Source: JBQTKD01 sp052389435 (GTDB lineage Bacteria; Actinomycetota; Actinomycetes; Sporichthyales; Sporichthyaceae). From it: 64,000 nt of DNA. The stretch lies in contig JBQTIB010000059.1 of NCBI GenBank assembly GCA_052389435.1, positions 7,669-71,668 on the forward strand. The letters run 5' to 3'. Numbering within the stretch: position 1 is the stretch's first letter; every line of letters begins with the position of its first letter. A model generated the notes under the pieces. It was not told where the DNA came from, searched no databases, and saw only the letters and a list, made by a program, of their open reading frames with translations. The position numbers and the translations under genes are program-made. Positions 17,491-24,485 of the stretch are shown here, one piece after another.

Positions 17491-18462
17491 TTACTGGGAC
17501 TCGAGTGACCTACGCTGCCTCGGCGTCCGAGCGGCCCGAGCCCGCGGGTGCGTGCTCGCGTAGACCTCTTGCAGGTGCTCGACGGTCACCAGCGTGTAGA
17601 CCTGGGTGGTCGCCACCGAGGCGTGCCCGAGCAGTTCCTGGACCACGCGGACGTCCGCGCCGCCTTCGAGCAGGTGGGTCGCGAACGAGTGGCGCAGGGT
17701 GTGCGGGGAGACCTCGACGTTCAGTCCGGCACCGGTCCCGGCGCCCCGCAGAACGGTCCAGGCGCTCTGCCGCGACAGTCGTCCGCCCCGAGCGTTGAGG
17801 AACAGCGCCGGCGTGCCGACGCCGCCCTCGGCCAGCGTCGCCCGGGCGGTGCTCAGGTAGGCGGTGATCGCGGTGTGGGCGCAGCCGCCGATCGGCACCA
17901 TGCGCTGCTTGTCGCCCTTGCCGGTGAGCAGCACCGAGCGGCCGTCGAGGTCGACGTCGTCGACGTCGAGGCCCACCGCCTCGGAGATGCGCGCGCCTGT
18001 GCCGTAGAGCAATTCGAGCAGGGCCACGTCGCGGGCGGCGAGTTCGCGCCGCTCGGCACGGTCCGCGGCGGCGATCATCGCTGCGACGTCGGCCACCGGA
18101 ATCGCCTTCGGCAGGACCTTCGGAGCACGCGGCGGGCGGATCGGGCGCGCCGGGTCCTCCGGCGTCAACCCCTCGCGCAGCGCGAAGCGGTGGAACCCGC
18201 GCACCGCGATCACCGCACGGGCGGCGGAGGACGCCGCCAACGGCGCGTGGGCCTCGTCGCCCGTGCGCAGGCGCACGAGGAAGTCCGCGACGTCGTGCTG
18301 AGAGATGGCCGCGACGTCCTCCACCCCGCGGGCGGTGAGGATGTCGAGGTAGCGGGACAGGTCCCGGCGGTAGGACAGCAGCGTGTTGGCGGCGAGGCCC
18401 CGCTCCACCGCCAGGTGGTCGAGATACCCACGCAGCGCACCGGCCAGTTCGGCCACGGCCAC
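17491..18462 (-). CDS. xerD: tyrosine recombinase XerD
   Basis: 323 residues. The N-terminal SAM-like domain (YLDHLAVERGLAANTLLSYR) binds the core site. The catalytic domain shows Arg in GTGARISEA, HTLRHSF (His and second Arg), LGHASVATTQ and the nucleophilic Tyr in VYTLV. XerD resolves chromosome dimers at dif with XerC. The GTG at 18462 has GGGGAGG 4-5 nt upstream; a second GTG two codons on is possible. The position next to parA and ald is conserved in actinobacteria, so this is a housekeeping gene and not the integrase of the mobile region. Confidence 0.93.
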   Translation of the reverse strand: MAVAELAGALRGYLDHLAVERGLAANTLLSYRRDLSRYLDILTARGVEDVAAISQHDVADFLVRLRTGDEAHAPLAASSAARAVIAVRGFHRFALREGLTPEDPARPIRPPRAPKVLPKAIPVADVAAMIAAADRAERRELAARDVALLELLYGTGARISEAVGLDVDDVDLDGRSVLLTGKGDKQRMVPIGGCAHTAITAYLSTARATLAEGGVGTPALFLNARGGRLSRQSAWTVLRGAGTGAGLNVEVSPHTLRHSFATHLLEGGADVRVVQELLGHASVATTQVYTLVTVEHLQEVYASTHPRARAARTPRQRRSLESQ

Positions 18463-18525
18463 CCGTCCTCCCCATCGCGACGACCTTCGCAACCTAAGGC
18501 CGCAACCCCGCCGACCTCGGAAGCC

Positions 18526-18568
18526 ACGCCGGCCCAGCCAACGCCGGCCCAGCCAACGCCGGCCAGCC
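18526..18568. repeat. short tandem repeat upstream of xerD
   Basis: A 15-bp unit (ACGCCGGCCCAGCCA) occurs twice exactly, followed by a 13-bp partial third copy, between ald and xerD. It lies 64 bp upstream of the xerD start, in a region with no gene. Confidence 0.7.
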
Positions 18569-18578
18569 GTCGCCGCCG

Positions 18579-18650
18579 CTCGGTACCGACCGGGCCGGCG
18601 ACACAACGGGGCGAACCGGACTCGAATCCTCCGCTGCGGTCGGTACCGAG
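18579..18650. terminator. 13-bp inverted repeat downstream of ald
   Basis: CTCGGTACCGACC (18579-18591) and GGTCGGTACCGAG (18638-18650) are exact reverse complements separated by 46 bp. Each arm contains the self-complementary GGTACC. The outer arm is 10 bp past the ald stop, so it could fold at the 3' end of ald mRNA or act as an operator for xerD. No T-tract. Confidence 0.5.
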
Positions 18651-18659
18651 GAGGGCAAC

Positions 18660-19775
18660 TCAGACGAGGAGGGCGGCCAGGTCTGCGTGCGGGAGCCCGT
18701 GCGCCTGCGCGACGGGGGCGCACACGATGTGACCCGCGTGGGTGTTGAGGCCCAGTGCGAGCGCTCGGTCGGCGCGCAGCGCGTCCCGCCAGCCGCGGTC
18801 GGCGATGGCCAGCGCGTACGGGATGGTCACGTTCGTCAACGCGAAGGTGGAGGTGTGCGGGACCGCGCCCGGCATGTTGGTCACGCAGTAGAACAGCGAG
18901 CCGTGCGCGGCGAAGGTCGGTTCCGCATGGGTGGTCGGTCGGGAGTCCTCGAAGCACCCGCCCTGGTCGATGGCGATGTCGACGAGGACGGTGCCGGGCT
19001 TCATCCGCGAGACCAGGTCGCTCGAGACGAGCTTGGGCGCCACCGCCCCGGGCACCAGTACGGCCCCGACGACGAGGTCGGCGTCGAGCACCGCGTTCTC
19101 GATCTCGTAGGCGTTGGAGGCGACCGTCTGGACGTGGCCCTGGTAGATCCGGTCGGCCTCGCGCAGCTTGGCGATGTTGCGGTCCAGGAGCAGGACCTCG
19201 GAGTGCATGCCGACGGCGATCGCCGCGGCGTTCATCCCGGAGACCCCGGCGCCGATGACGACGACCTTCGCCGCGTAGACCCCGGAGACCCCGCCCATGA
19301 GCACGCCGCGGCCGCCGCCCGCGCGCATGAGGTGGTAGGCCCCGGCCAGGGGCGCGAGCCGCCCCGCCACCTCGCTCATCGGATAGAGCAGCGGCAGCGA
19401 CCCGTCGGCCAACTGCACCGTCTCGTAGGCGATCGCCGTCGTTCCGGCCTCGAGCAGCGCCTCGGTGCACTCGCGCGAGGCGGCGAGGTGCAGGTAGGTG
19501 AAGAGCACCTGATCGGCCCGCAGCAGGCCGTACTCCTGCGCGACGGGTTCCTTGACCTTCAAGATCAGCTCGCCCGTGCCCCAGACGTCCGCCGCGGTGG
19601 GCAGGATCCGTGCTCCGGCGGCGAGGTAGTCCGCGTCGGAGATCGAGGAGCCGGCACCGGCCTCGCGCTCCACGAAGACCTCGTGGCCGTGGCGCACGAG
19701 TTCGTTCGCGCCCGAGGGCGTGATGGCCACCCGGTACTCGTGGTTCTTCAACTCGCGCGGGACGCCGATCTTCAT
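18660..19775 (-). CDS. ald: alanine dehydrogenase
   Basis: 371 residues, full length for the family. It interconverts L-alanine and pyruvate plus ammonia with NAD(H). The N-terminus MKIGVPRELKNHEYRVAITP is family-typical. The substrate-site region lies around ILKVKEPVAQEY, and the Rossmann motif VVIGAGVSGMNAA lies near residue 173. The ald-xerD-parA order is known from streptomycete-type genomes. Upstream lies the peptide cluster, separated from ald by a hairpin. Confidence 0.95.
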   Translation of the reverse strand: MKIGVPRELKNHEYRVAITPSGANELVRHGHEVFVEREAGAGSSISDADYLAAGARILPTAADVWGTGELILKVKEPVAQEYGLLRADQVLFTYLHLAASRECTEALLEAGTTAIAYETVQLADGSLPLLYPMSEVAGRLAPLAGAYHLMRAGGGRGVLMGGVSGVYAAKVVVIGAGVSGMNAAAIAVGMHSEVLLLDRNIAKLREADRIYQGHVQTVASNAYEIENAVLDADLVVGAVLVPGAVAPKLVSSDLVSRMKPGTVLVDIAIDQGGCFEDSRPTTHAEPTFAAHGSLFYCVTNMPGAVPHTSTFALTNVTIPYALAIADRGWRDALRADRALALGLNTHAGHIVCAPVAQAHGLPHADLAALLV

Positions 19776-19801
19776 GGCGCGATGCTACGAGCGTCGCCCC
19801 A

Positions 19802-19850
19802 CGACGAAGCCCGCGGGCGCCGCGCCTGAAGCGGTCCCACGGGCTCGTCG
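19802..19850 (-). terminator. hairpin downstream of peptide gene A
   Basis: CGACGAAGCCCG and CGGGCTCGTCG pair over 11 bp with a single bulged base, with a loop of about 26 nt. It begins 13 nt past the stop of peptide gene A and ends before ald. No T-tract; I infer a terminator or an mRNA-stabilising 3' hairpin. Confidence 0.6.
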
Positions 19851-19862
19851 AGGACTAGGAAC

Positions 19863-20039
19863 TCAGCACTCGCTGCTGCTCGAGGTCGTGCAGTACGAGG
19901 CGTAGCGGTAGCGACGGCTCCACCGACGCCGCCGACCCCAGCGCCGACGGCGGCCGTGGCGCACGTGCGAGTTCAGGTAGCTGTTCAGACCCGGCGAGAA
20001 GACTTCGTTCGATCCAAAGATGCGATTCCGACGCGACAT
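19863..20039 (-). CDS. Arg/Tyr-rich small peptide A of the peptide-kinase-exporter cluster
   Basis: 58 codons from an ATG with GAAGGA 8 nt upstream. The first 28 residues (MSRRNRIFGSNEVFSPG, then LNSYLNSHVRH) are mixed. Residues 29-46 are two RRRRW-type blocks and RYRY. The tail is ASYCTTSSSSEC. There are fifteen Arg in total, two Cys (50 and 58) and no hydrophobic signal peptide. It is the most divergent of five related peptides: it lacks the FSIPTVG-like start but keeps the basic aromatic middle and the Ser/Thr/acidic end. It lies directly downstream of the kinase gene and is bracketed by hairpins. Function unknown; coding status rests on the ribosome-binding site and resemblance to the others. 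Confidence 0.7.
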   Translation of the reverse strand: MSRRNRIFGSNEVFSPGLNSYLNSHVRHGRRRRWGRRRRWSRRYRYASYCTTSSSSEC

Positions 20040-20146
20040 AACGGGTGTCCTTCACCGCTCGTTCTCCGGGCGGGCACCCGGAGGTTCTCCAAAGGACTGA
20101 CCCGTCAAGATCAACCCAAACCCCAAGGAAATGCAAGACCCCCAGG

Positions 20147-20938
20147 TCAGGGGGCGGGCTCGGGCGGCACGTGCCGGTCGAGGACCTCGATCACCTGGGC
20201 GAGGGTGGGACGCGCCGCCGGGTCGAACGCGCAGCAGGCGTCCACGATGTCGCCGAGGTCCTCGGGCAGTTTGCGCGGCCGCCACTTGCCGGGCGGAGAG
20301 GCCAGCGGACCGTGGTCCTCCTTGTACTCCGGACACTTCGGCGGGAACGGGTCCCGATCCGCGAGCGCCTCGAGCAGCACGACGCCGAGTCCCCACACGT
20401 CGGTCTTGTCCGAGACGTACTCCCTGTTCGCCTGCTCCGGCGAGAGGTACCCCTGGGTGCCGTGCCGTTTCGCCCCGACGCCGGCGCCGCGGGCGCCGGA
20501 CAGGTCGATGACCTTCACGATCGAGCGTTCGGCGATCAGGTTCGCGGGCTTCAGATCGCAGTGCAGGATGCCGCGGCCGTGCAGATACCACAGCGCAGCG
20601 GCGATCTGACGGCCCATCACGGCGACTTCGTGCGCCGGGAGGCGGCCCTCCTCGCGGAAGAGTTCGCGCAGGGTCGGGCCGGTGAGCACCTCGAGGACGA
20701 TGGCGGGCTGCGGAAGCTCGCACACCTCGTAGAGCTTGATGAGATGGGGGTGGTTCAACCCGGTGAGGTAGTTGCCCTCGCGGAGGATCTTCTCCCCGCC
20801 CTCGGCGCCCATGCTGGCCTTGTACGTCTTGACGACGACGAAGCAGCTGCGCTCCTCGCTCCAGGCCTGGTAGACCTCGAAGCGGTTGCTGGCGGCCACC
20901 AGGCGCTGCATCCGGTACCCGGGCAGCGCGAGGTCCAT
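20147..20938 (-). CDS. small atypical Ser/Thr protein kinase of the peptide cluster
   Basis: 263 residues: a bare Hanks-type kinase domain with no membrane segment, PASTA repeats or other domain. Catalytic residues are present: Lys37 in VVVKTYK, Glu54 as the likely alpha-C partner, Asp128 in HCDLKPAN (130s Lys and Asn also kept) and metal-binding Asp145. Unusual points: the glycine-rich loop is absent (LVAASNRFEVY), and the DFG is DLS. SPEQ at 166-169 matches the APE motif. The ATG at 20938 is the first sensible start after peptide B; its ribosome-binding site is weak. It lies between two peptide genes whose products end in Ser/Thr-rich tails, so those peptides are the obvious candidate substrates (inference). 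It might instead be an unrelated regulator. Confidence 0.88.
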   Translation of the reverse strand: MDLALPGYRMQRLVAASNRFEVYQAWSEERSCFVVVKTYKASMGAEGGEKILREGNYLTGLNHPHLIKLYEVCELPQPAIVLEVLTGPTLRELFREEGRLPAHEVAVMGRQIAAALWYLHGRGILHCDLKPANLIAERSIVKVIDLSGARGAGVGAKRHGTQGYLSPEQANREYVSDKTDVWGLGVVLLEALADRDPFPPKCPEYKEDHGPLASPPGKWRPRKLPEDLGDIVDACCAFDPAARPTLAQVIEVLDRHVPPEPAP

Positions 20939-20992
20939 GTTTTCGGCCGACTTCGGATCCGGCGCGCGGTCGATGTCGTCCCCAGACGCGGA

Positions 20993-21020
20993 CGCGCGCC
21001 CCGGGGTCCCGGGGCGCGCG
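20993..21020 (-). terminator. 13-bp GC hairpin between peptide gene B and the kinase gene
   Basis: CGCGCGCCCCGGG (20993-21005) and CCCGGGGCGCGCG (21008-21020) form a perfect 13-bp stem around a 2-nt centre, 23 nt past the stop of peptide gene B. There is no T-tract. If it partly terminates transcription it would keep the kinase message below the peptide message. Confidence 0.7.
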
Positions 21021-21042
21021 CCATGGTGCCAACGCTTCAACG

Positions 21043-21210
21043 TCAGCAGTCGCTCCACGAGCGGGACGTGTCGCGGCGGCCGCTGTAGCAGCCACCGCGG
21101 CGGAAGCGGCGGTAGTAGCGCCGACGACGACGGCCGTACCAGCCGCGACGACGGTTGTTGCGACGACGATTGCCGACAGTGGCGATCGAGAAGAGACTGC
21201 TCCGTGCCAT
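21043..21210 (-). CDS. Arg-rich small peptide B with FSIATVG start
   Basis: 55 codons; ATG with GAAGGGG upstream. N-terminus MARSSLFSIATVG, nearly the same as peptide C. Residues 14-38 are Arg blocks broken by Asn, Gly, Trp and Tyr (WYG, YYRRF). Then comes GGCYSG and the tail RDTSRSWSDC. Nineteen Arg and two Cys (41, 55). There is no hydrophobic stretch long enough for a Sec signal, so a dedicated route such as the neighbouring ABC exporter would be needed if it leaves the cell. The conserved head with a variable basic core resembles a leader-core precursor layout (inference); a protamine-like nucleic-acid-binding protein is an alternative. Confidence 0.8.
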   Translation of the reverse strand: MARSSLFSIATVGNRRRNNRRRGWYGRRRRRYYRRFRRGGCYSGRRDTSRSWSDC

Positions 21211-21232
21211 AGCGTCTGCCCCTTCGGGTAAG

Positions 21233-21280
21233 TGTCGGACCCGGCAGGTCCGAACCATGTCGGACCCGGCAGGTCCGAAC
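21233..21280. repeat. two direct repeats, each a palindrome, upstream of peptide gene B
   Basis: A 23-bp sequence occurs exactly twice (21233-21255 and 21258-21280). Each copy contains a perfect 7-bp inverted repeat TCGGACC-CGGCA-GGTCCGA (21235-21253 and 21260-21278), spaced 25 bp apart. They begin 25 bp upstream of the peptide B start. Tandem operators for a dimeric regulator, or two RNA hairpins in the 5' leader, would both fit. Confidence 0.85.
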
Positions 21281-21422
21281 AATTGGGACAGTAGGCGCCG
21301 TTCCTGGGAACCACCCCGGAGTATGCGAAAGTTTTGAAGCTTTTTGCGAGCTTGGTCCGGATTTCACCTTCGGGCTAACGAGAGCGCGTATCGGAGGTCC
21401 GGTCCCGGTGGTCGACCCCAAA

Positions 21423-21470
21423 CGGGGTGGCCCGCCGTTTCGCGGGCACGGCGGCGGCGAGGCCACCCCG
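21423..21470 (-). terminator. hairpin downstream of peptide gene C
   Basis: CGGGGTGGCC and GGCCACCCCG form a perfect 10-bp stem with a 28-nt loop that itself contains a CGCCG/CGGCG stem. It starts 12 nt after the stop of peptide gene C. No T-tract. Confidence 0.65.
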
Positions 21471-21481
21471 AGGAAACTGGG

Positions 21482-21634
21482 TCAGTCGGTGGTCCAGGTG
21501 CGGGTCCACGTCATGCGGCTGCGACGACGGCCGCGGTACCAGTAGTAGCGACGCATACGACGCCGAACCTGCCGACGACGACCGCGCCGACGCCGAGCAC
21601 CGACGGTGGGAATCGAGAACATGCTGCGGGCCAT
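21482..21634 (-). CDS. Arg-rich small peptide C with FSIPTVG start
   Basis: 50 codons; ATG with a strong GGAGGGG 3-7 nt upstream. N-terminus MARSMFSIPTVGA, then Arg blocks of 3-4 separated by Gly, Gln-Val or Met, then YYWYRG. The tail SRMTWTRTWTTD contains two Trp and five Thr. Nineteen of 50 residues are Arg; there is no Cys. A 6-bp hairpin (21656-21672) sits in the leader, and GGAACC-N17-CGTCC (about 21678-21705 on the minus strand) resembles an ECF-sigma-type promoter, a weak call. It shares its first 12 residues almost exactly with peptide B, so the two are duplicates with diverged cores. Confidence 0.82.
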   Translation of the reverse strand: MARSMFSIPTVGARRRRGRRRQVRRRMRRYYWYRGRRRSRMTWTRTWTTD

Positions 21635-21746
21635 GTGCCCCTCCATTTCCAATTGGCCGGGAACAACCCGGCACCTGGACGTTAGGGACGATTTCTTCGG
21701 TTCCGCTGGGCGCGCGCTGCAAGTTCTCCCAGTACCGACCCCACAT

Positions 21747-21766
21747 CGCTGGGAAAGTTCCCAGCG
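21747..21766 (-). terminator. hairpin downstream of the ABC exporter gene
   Basis: CGCTGGGAA (21747-21755) and TTCCCAGCG (21758-21766) form a perfect 9-bp stem with a 2-nt centre, beginning 9 nt past the exporter stop. It would separate the exporter message from that of peptide gene C. Confidence 0.65.
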
Positions 21767-21775
21767 GCGGTGGTG

Positions 21776-23866
21776 CTACATCCGGAACGCGACTGGTTCC
21801 GGGCCGACGTCCTCGCCACCTGCGGGAACGTCGTACTCGCCCCCGTAGGCGTCCGCGTCGCGCTTGAACAGCGAGACCGGAGGCGCCTCCGGCGCGACCA
21901 GGTGCAGGACCTCGTCGGCCTCCGCCAGCACGACCGCATCGTGGCTGGACACGATGATCGTGCGTTCGGTCGACAGCTCCCGCAGCGTGGAAAGGAAGCG
22001 TTGGGCGGTGACGTCGTCCAGGCCCGTGGTCGGCTCGTCGAGGATGAGCACCTTCGCGCCGGTCATCAGCGCCCGGGCCAGCGCGATGCGCTGCCGTTGA
22101 CCGCCGGACAGGCTCCGGCCGCGCTGCCCGAGCCGCGAGTTCAGGCCCTTGGGCAGCGCCGCGATGACGTCGTCCACGCCGGCCAGACGCAGCGCCGCCC
22201 AGACTTCGGAGTCCTCGGCGCCGGGTTTGGCGAAGGTCAGGTTGTCGCGGACCGTGGAGTCCAGCACGGGCGCCTCCTGCAGGAGCACCGTGACGGTGTC
22301 CCGCAGGCCGCGGGCGGCCAGGATTCGCAGGTCGTAGCCGTCGAGCAGAACCACGCCGTCGTCCGGGTCGTCGAGCCGCGCGAGCAGGCGCACGAGGGTG
22401 GACTTGCCGGACCCGCTCGGCCCGGACAGCGCCGTCATTCGGCCCGGTTCGAAGGTGTAGGAGAGCTTGGACACCGCGGGCCGATGCGCACCGGGGTACC
22501 AGAAGGTGACCTCGCGCAGTTCCATCCGCCCGACGGTCGCCGCCGTGTTCAGCGCGACCGGGTCCGGGCATTCCACGACGCCGTCTTCGATCTTGAGGAC
22601 TTCTTCGATGCGGTCGACGTCGGCCATCGCCGAGACGATCGTGTTGCCGAGATCGCCGAGGGAGCGGACGGGGCCGTACATCTTGGTGAGGTAGGTCAGG
22701 AAGACCAGCAGCCCGCCGAGGGTGAGGTTGCCCTGGTCCAGCGCCCAGGCGCCCGCGGCGATGACCGCGAGCATGCCGAGCAGTTCGACGAAGTCCACGA
22801 CCAGGGGGAAGGTCGCGGTCAGGCGGGAGGCGCTCAGCTCGGTGGCGAGCACGGCGTTGGCCTCGCGGTCGAAGCGGGCGGCCTCCTCCTTCTCGCGGCC
22901 GTGGACCTGCACGAGGGCCAGCACCGCCAAGCTCTCCTCGGCCACCGCGGTGAGCGAGCCGGCGCGGCGGGCCCGTTGGCGGGCGATTCGCTTCAGCTTG
23001 CGCGCGAAGGTCGCCGCGATCAGCCAGAAGAACGGCACGACGGTCAGCGAGAGCAGCGCGAGGCGCCAGTCGAGCAGGAACAGCGCGGTGCCGAAGAACA
23101 GCAGCTGCGCGATCGACCCGGTCGCCGAGACCACGATGCCGACCATGAGGCTCTCGACGGCGCCCACGTCGTCGGTCAGGCGGGTGAGCAGGTCGCCGGC
23201 GCGCATCTTGTCCAGCGTGGTCGTGTTGGCGCGCTGGAGGCGGCGCAGCATCTTGCTGCGGATGCGCAGGAGCAGATGCTCGCCCACCCACGCACCGAGG
23301 TAGGAGTCGACCCAGCCGACGATGCCGCCGCCGATGGACAGCAGCAGGTAGAGCAGCGCGATGTCGTACATCGCGCCGAGGTCGGTCGGCACGAGGACGT
23401 CGTCGATGATGCGTTGGAACAGCCAGATCTGCGCGGTCTGGATCAGCGGCGCGAGCACCGCGAGCAGCAGCATCCCGACGATGCCCCAACGGAACGGGCG
23501 AACGTCGGGCCAGAAGCGCTTGATCATCGAGCGGAGCGTGGAGGACTGGGCCTCCGCCACCAGGCCATCGCCCTCGGCCTCGGGGGCGAACCCGTCGAGG
23601 AAGCGGCCGATGCGGCCGACGCGCTCTTCGCCCGCCTCGCGCACCTCGCCGTTGGACTTGTAGCGATCGGCCGCCTTGGCGGCGGCCCGCGGACTCGTGT
23701 TGGTCAGTTCGGGCCGCTCGGGAGCGTGCCCGTGGTCGGGGGCGAGCGGAATCTCCGGCGCGAGCGGCGCCCGCTCGTCGGCCGAGTCCGGCCAGCGCAC
23801 CGATTCCGACAGCTCGATCGGGGTTGGTGCCTGCTTCTGCCCCGACTTCTTGGACCTGCGCTTCAC
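21776..23866 (-). CDS. ABC exporter (fused membrane and ATPase domains) of the peptide cluster
   Basis: 696 residues. A basic, then Pro-rich cytoplasmic extension covers about residues 1-125, followed by a six-helix exporter domain beginning near residue 127 and a nucleotide-binding domain. Walker A GPSGSGKST starts near residue 482, signature LSGGQRQR near 586, Walker B VLILDE near 606 and the H-loop His near 642. There is no C39 peptidase domain, so it would export but not cleave a double-glycine leader. I chose the GTG at 23866 because its first base begins the TGA-overlap of a short upstream frame; an in-frame GTG at 24046 would place a hairpin inside the gene. Its position among the peptide genes suggests it exports those peptides; drug or lipid export is the alternative. 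Confidence 0.88.
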   Translation of the reverse strand: MKRRSKKSGQKQAPTPIELSESVRWPDSADERAPLAPEIPLAPDHGHAPERPELTNTSPRAAAKAADRYKSNGEVREAGEERVGRIGRFLDGFAPEAEGDGLVAEAQSSTLRSMIKRFWPDVRPFRWGIVGMLLLAVLAPLIQTAQIWLFQRIIDDVLVPTDLGAMYDIALLYLLLSIGGGIVGWVDSYLGAWVGEHLLLRIRSKMLRRLQRANTTTLDKMRAGDLLTRLTDDVGAVESLMVGIVVSATGSIAQLLFFGTALFLLDWRLALLSLTVVPFFWLIAATFARKLKRIARQRARRAGSLTAVAEESLAVLALVQVHGREKEEAARFDREANAVLATELSASRLTATFPLVVDFVELLGMLAVIAAGAWALDQGNLTLGGLLVFLTYLTKMYGPVRSLGDLGNTIVSAMADVDRIEEVLKIEDGVVECPDPVALNTAATVGRMELREVTFWYPGAHRPAVSKLSYTFEPGRMTALSGPSGSGKSTLVRLLARLDDPDDGVVLLDGYDLRILAARGLRDTVTVLLQEAPVLDSTVRDNLTFAKPGAEDSEVWAALRLAGVDDVIAALPKGLNSRLGQRGRSLSGGQRQRIALARALMTGAKVLILDEPTTGLDDVTAQRFLSTLRELSTERTIIVSSHDAVVLAEADEVLHLVAPEAPPVSLFKRDADAYGGEYDVPAGGEDVGPEPVAFRM

Positions 23867-23937
23867 GCGGCGCCGCGAGGACGGGAGCGCGCGACGGCGG
23901 CACTGCTGCGAATCGACATCGTGAACACGATCGCCAT
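23863..23937 (-). CDS. possible 24-residue leader ORF coupled to the exporter gene
   Basis: ATG at 23937 with GAGAGG 4 nt upstream, product MAIVFTMSIRSS then AAVARSRPRGAA. Its TGA overlaps the exporter GTG start (GTGA). The exporter start has no ribosome-binding site of its own, so translation of this short frame could deliver ribosomes to it. Alternatively it is a decayed peptide gene or chance. Confidence 0.4.
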   Translation of the reverse strand: MAIVFTMSIRSSAAVARSRPRGAA

Positions 23938-23992
23938 TGTGCCTCTCGCAGCGGGAACGGGTGTGGAGGTTGCGGCCAGTGGTGCCCGACGT

Positions 23993-24069
23993 GAGTGCGC
24001 CCCGACCGATGGGGGCGGACGGGGCGCACTCGGGGTCGTACTTCACCCGGCAGCGTGCTGAACTGCCGG
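23993..24069 (-). terminator. two hairpins downstream of peptide gene D
   Basis: The first hairpin past the peptide D stop is CCGGCAG (24047-24053) with CTGCCGG (24063-24069), 7 bp, starting 4 nt after the stop. The second is GAGTGCGCCCC (23993-24003) with GGGGCGCACTC (24021-24031), a perfect 11-bp stem with a 17-nt loop. They separate peptide gene D from the exporter gene. Confidence 0.7.
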
Positions 24070-24073
24070 CTGA

Positions 24074-24229
24074 CTACCAGGTGCTGTCGGAAGTCCAGCT
24101 GTGGCTGTGACTCCACCCGCCGCCGCCATGCCAGCGCCGACGGCCGCCGTACCAACGCCGGCGGTACCGGCGGTGACGGCGGTGGTACCAGTAGTCCCCA
24201 CCCACGGTGGGAATCGAGAATCTCGACAT
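24074..24229 (-). CDS. Arg/Trp/Tyr-rich small peptide D with FSIPTVG start
   Basis: 51 codons; ATG preceded by GAGAAGGG. N-terminus MSRFSIPTVGG, then DYWYHRRHRR, RYRRRWYGG, RRRWHGGGG and the tail WSHSHSWTSDSTW. It has eleven Arg, five His and many Trp/Tyr, and no Cys. The FSIPTVG block is identical to peptide C although the rest differs, supporting a conserved recognition segment followed by a variable core. A 10-bp leader hairpin lies at 24249-24272. Two hairpins follow the stop. Confidence 0.82.
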   Translation of the reverse strand: MSRFSIPTVGGDYWYHRRHRRYRRRWYGGRRRWHGGGGWSHSHSWTSDSTW

Positions 24230-24248
24230 CGCGATTGCCCTTCTCTCC

Positions 24249-24272
24249 CCGTACAGGCACCCGCCTGCACGG
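24249..24272 (-). promoter_or_regulatory. leader hairpin of peptide gene D
   Basis: CCGTACAGGC and GCCTGCACGG pair over 10 bp (one mismatch in DNA, a G-U pair in the minus-strand RNA) with a 4-nt loop, ending 19 nt upstream of the ATG and just before the ribosome-binding site. Comparable leader hairpins precede peptide A (20064-20083, CTCCGGG/CCCGGAG), B (see repeats at 21233) and C (21656-21672). Confidence 0.55.
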
Positions 24273-24428
24273 ATTCCCGAAGATAGGACGGCGCCTCGGC
24301 TTTGTGATCATGCTCGAGACGCGCTTTCGCCCGATTTGGTCGGCTATGACCCGCTTTGTGCCCTTTCGGGGTGAATCGCTGACCAAGATCGTTTCGACGG
24401 GCGTCCGGCCACGGAGGCAGGACATGCG

Positions 24429-24463
24429 AGCGCCTCGACCGCAGGACTCACGGCCGAGGCGCT
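24429..24463 (-). terminator. hairpin downstream of peptide gene E
   Basis: AGCGCCTCG (24429-24437) and CGAGGCGCT (24455-24463) form a perfect 9-bp stem with a 17-nt loop, 22 nt past the stop of peptide gene E. No T-tract. Confidence 0.65.
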
Positions 24464-24485
24464 GCCTACGTTGTCTCCGGCGAGA

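Noticed and set aside
17491..18462. xerD-like recombinase as the element integrase
   Set aside because: Its place beside parA, scpA and ald is the conserved housekeeping position, and it lies more than 9 kb from the element genes.
21375..24425. 1016-residue minus-strand frame and 763-residue plus-strand frame across the exporter
   Set aside because: Both are other-frame readings of the exporter gene. The exporter frame shows all ABC motifs; these are Arg/Pro-rich nonsense.
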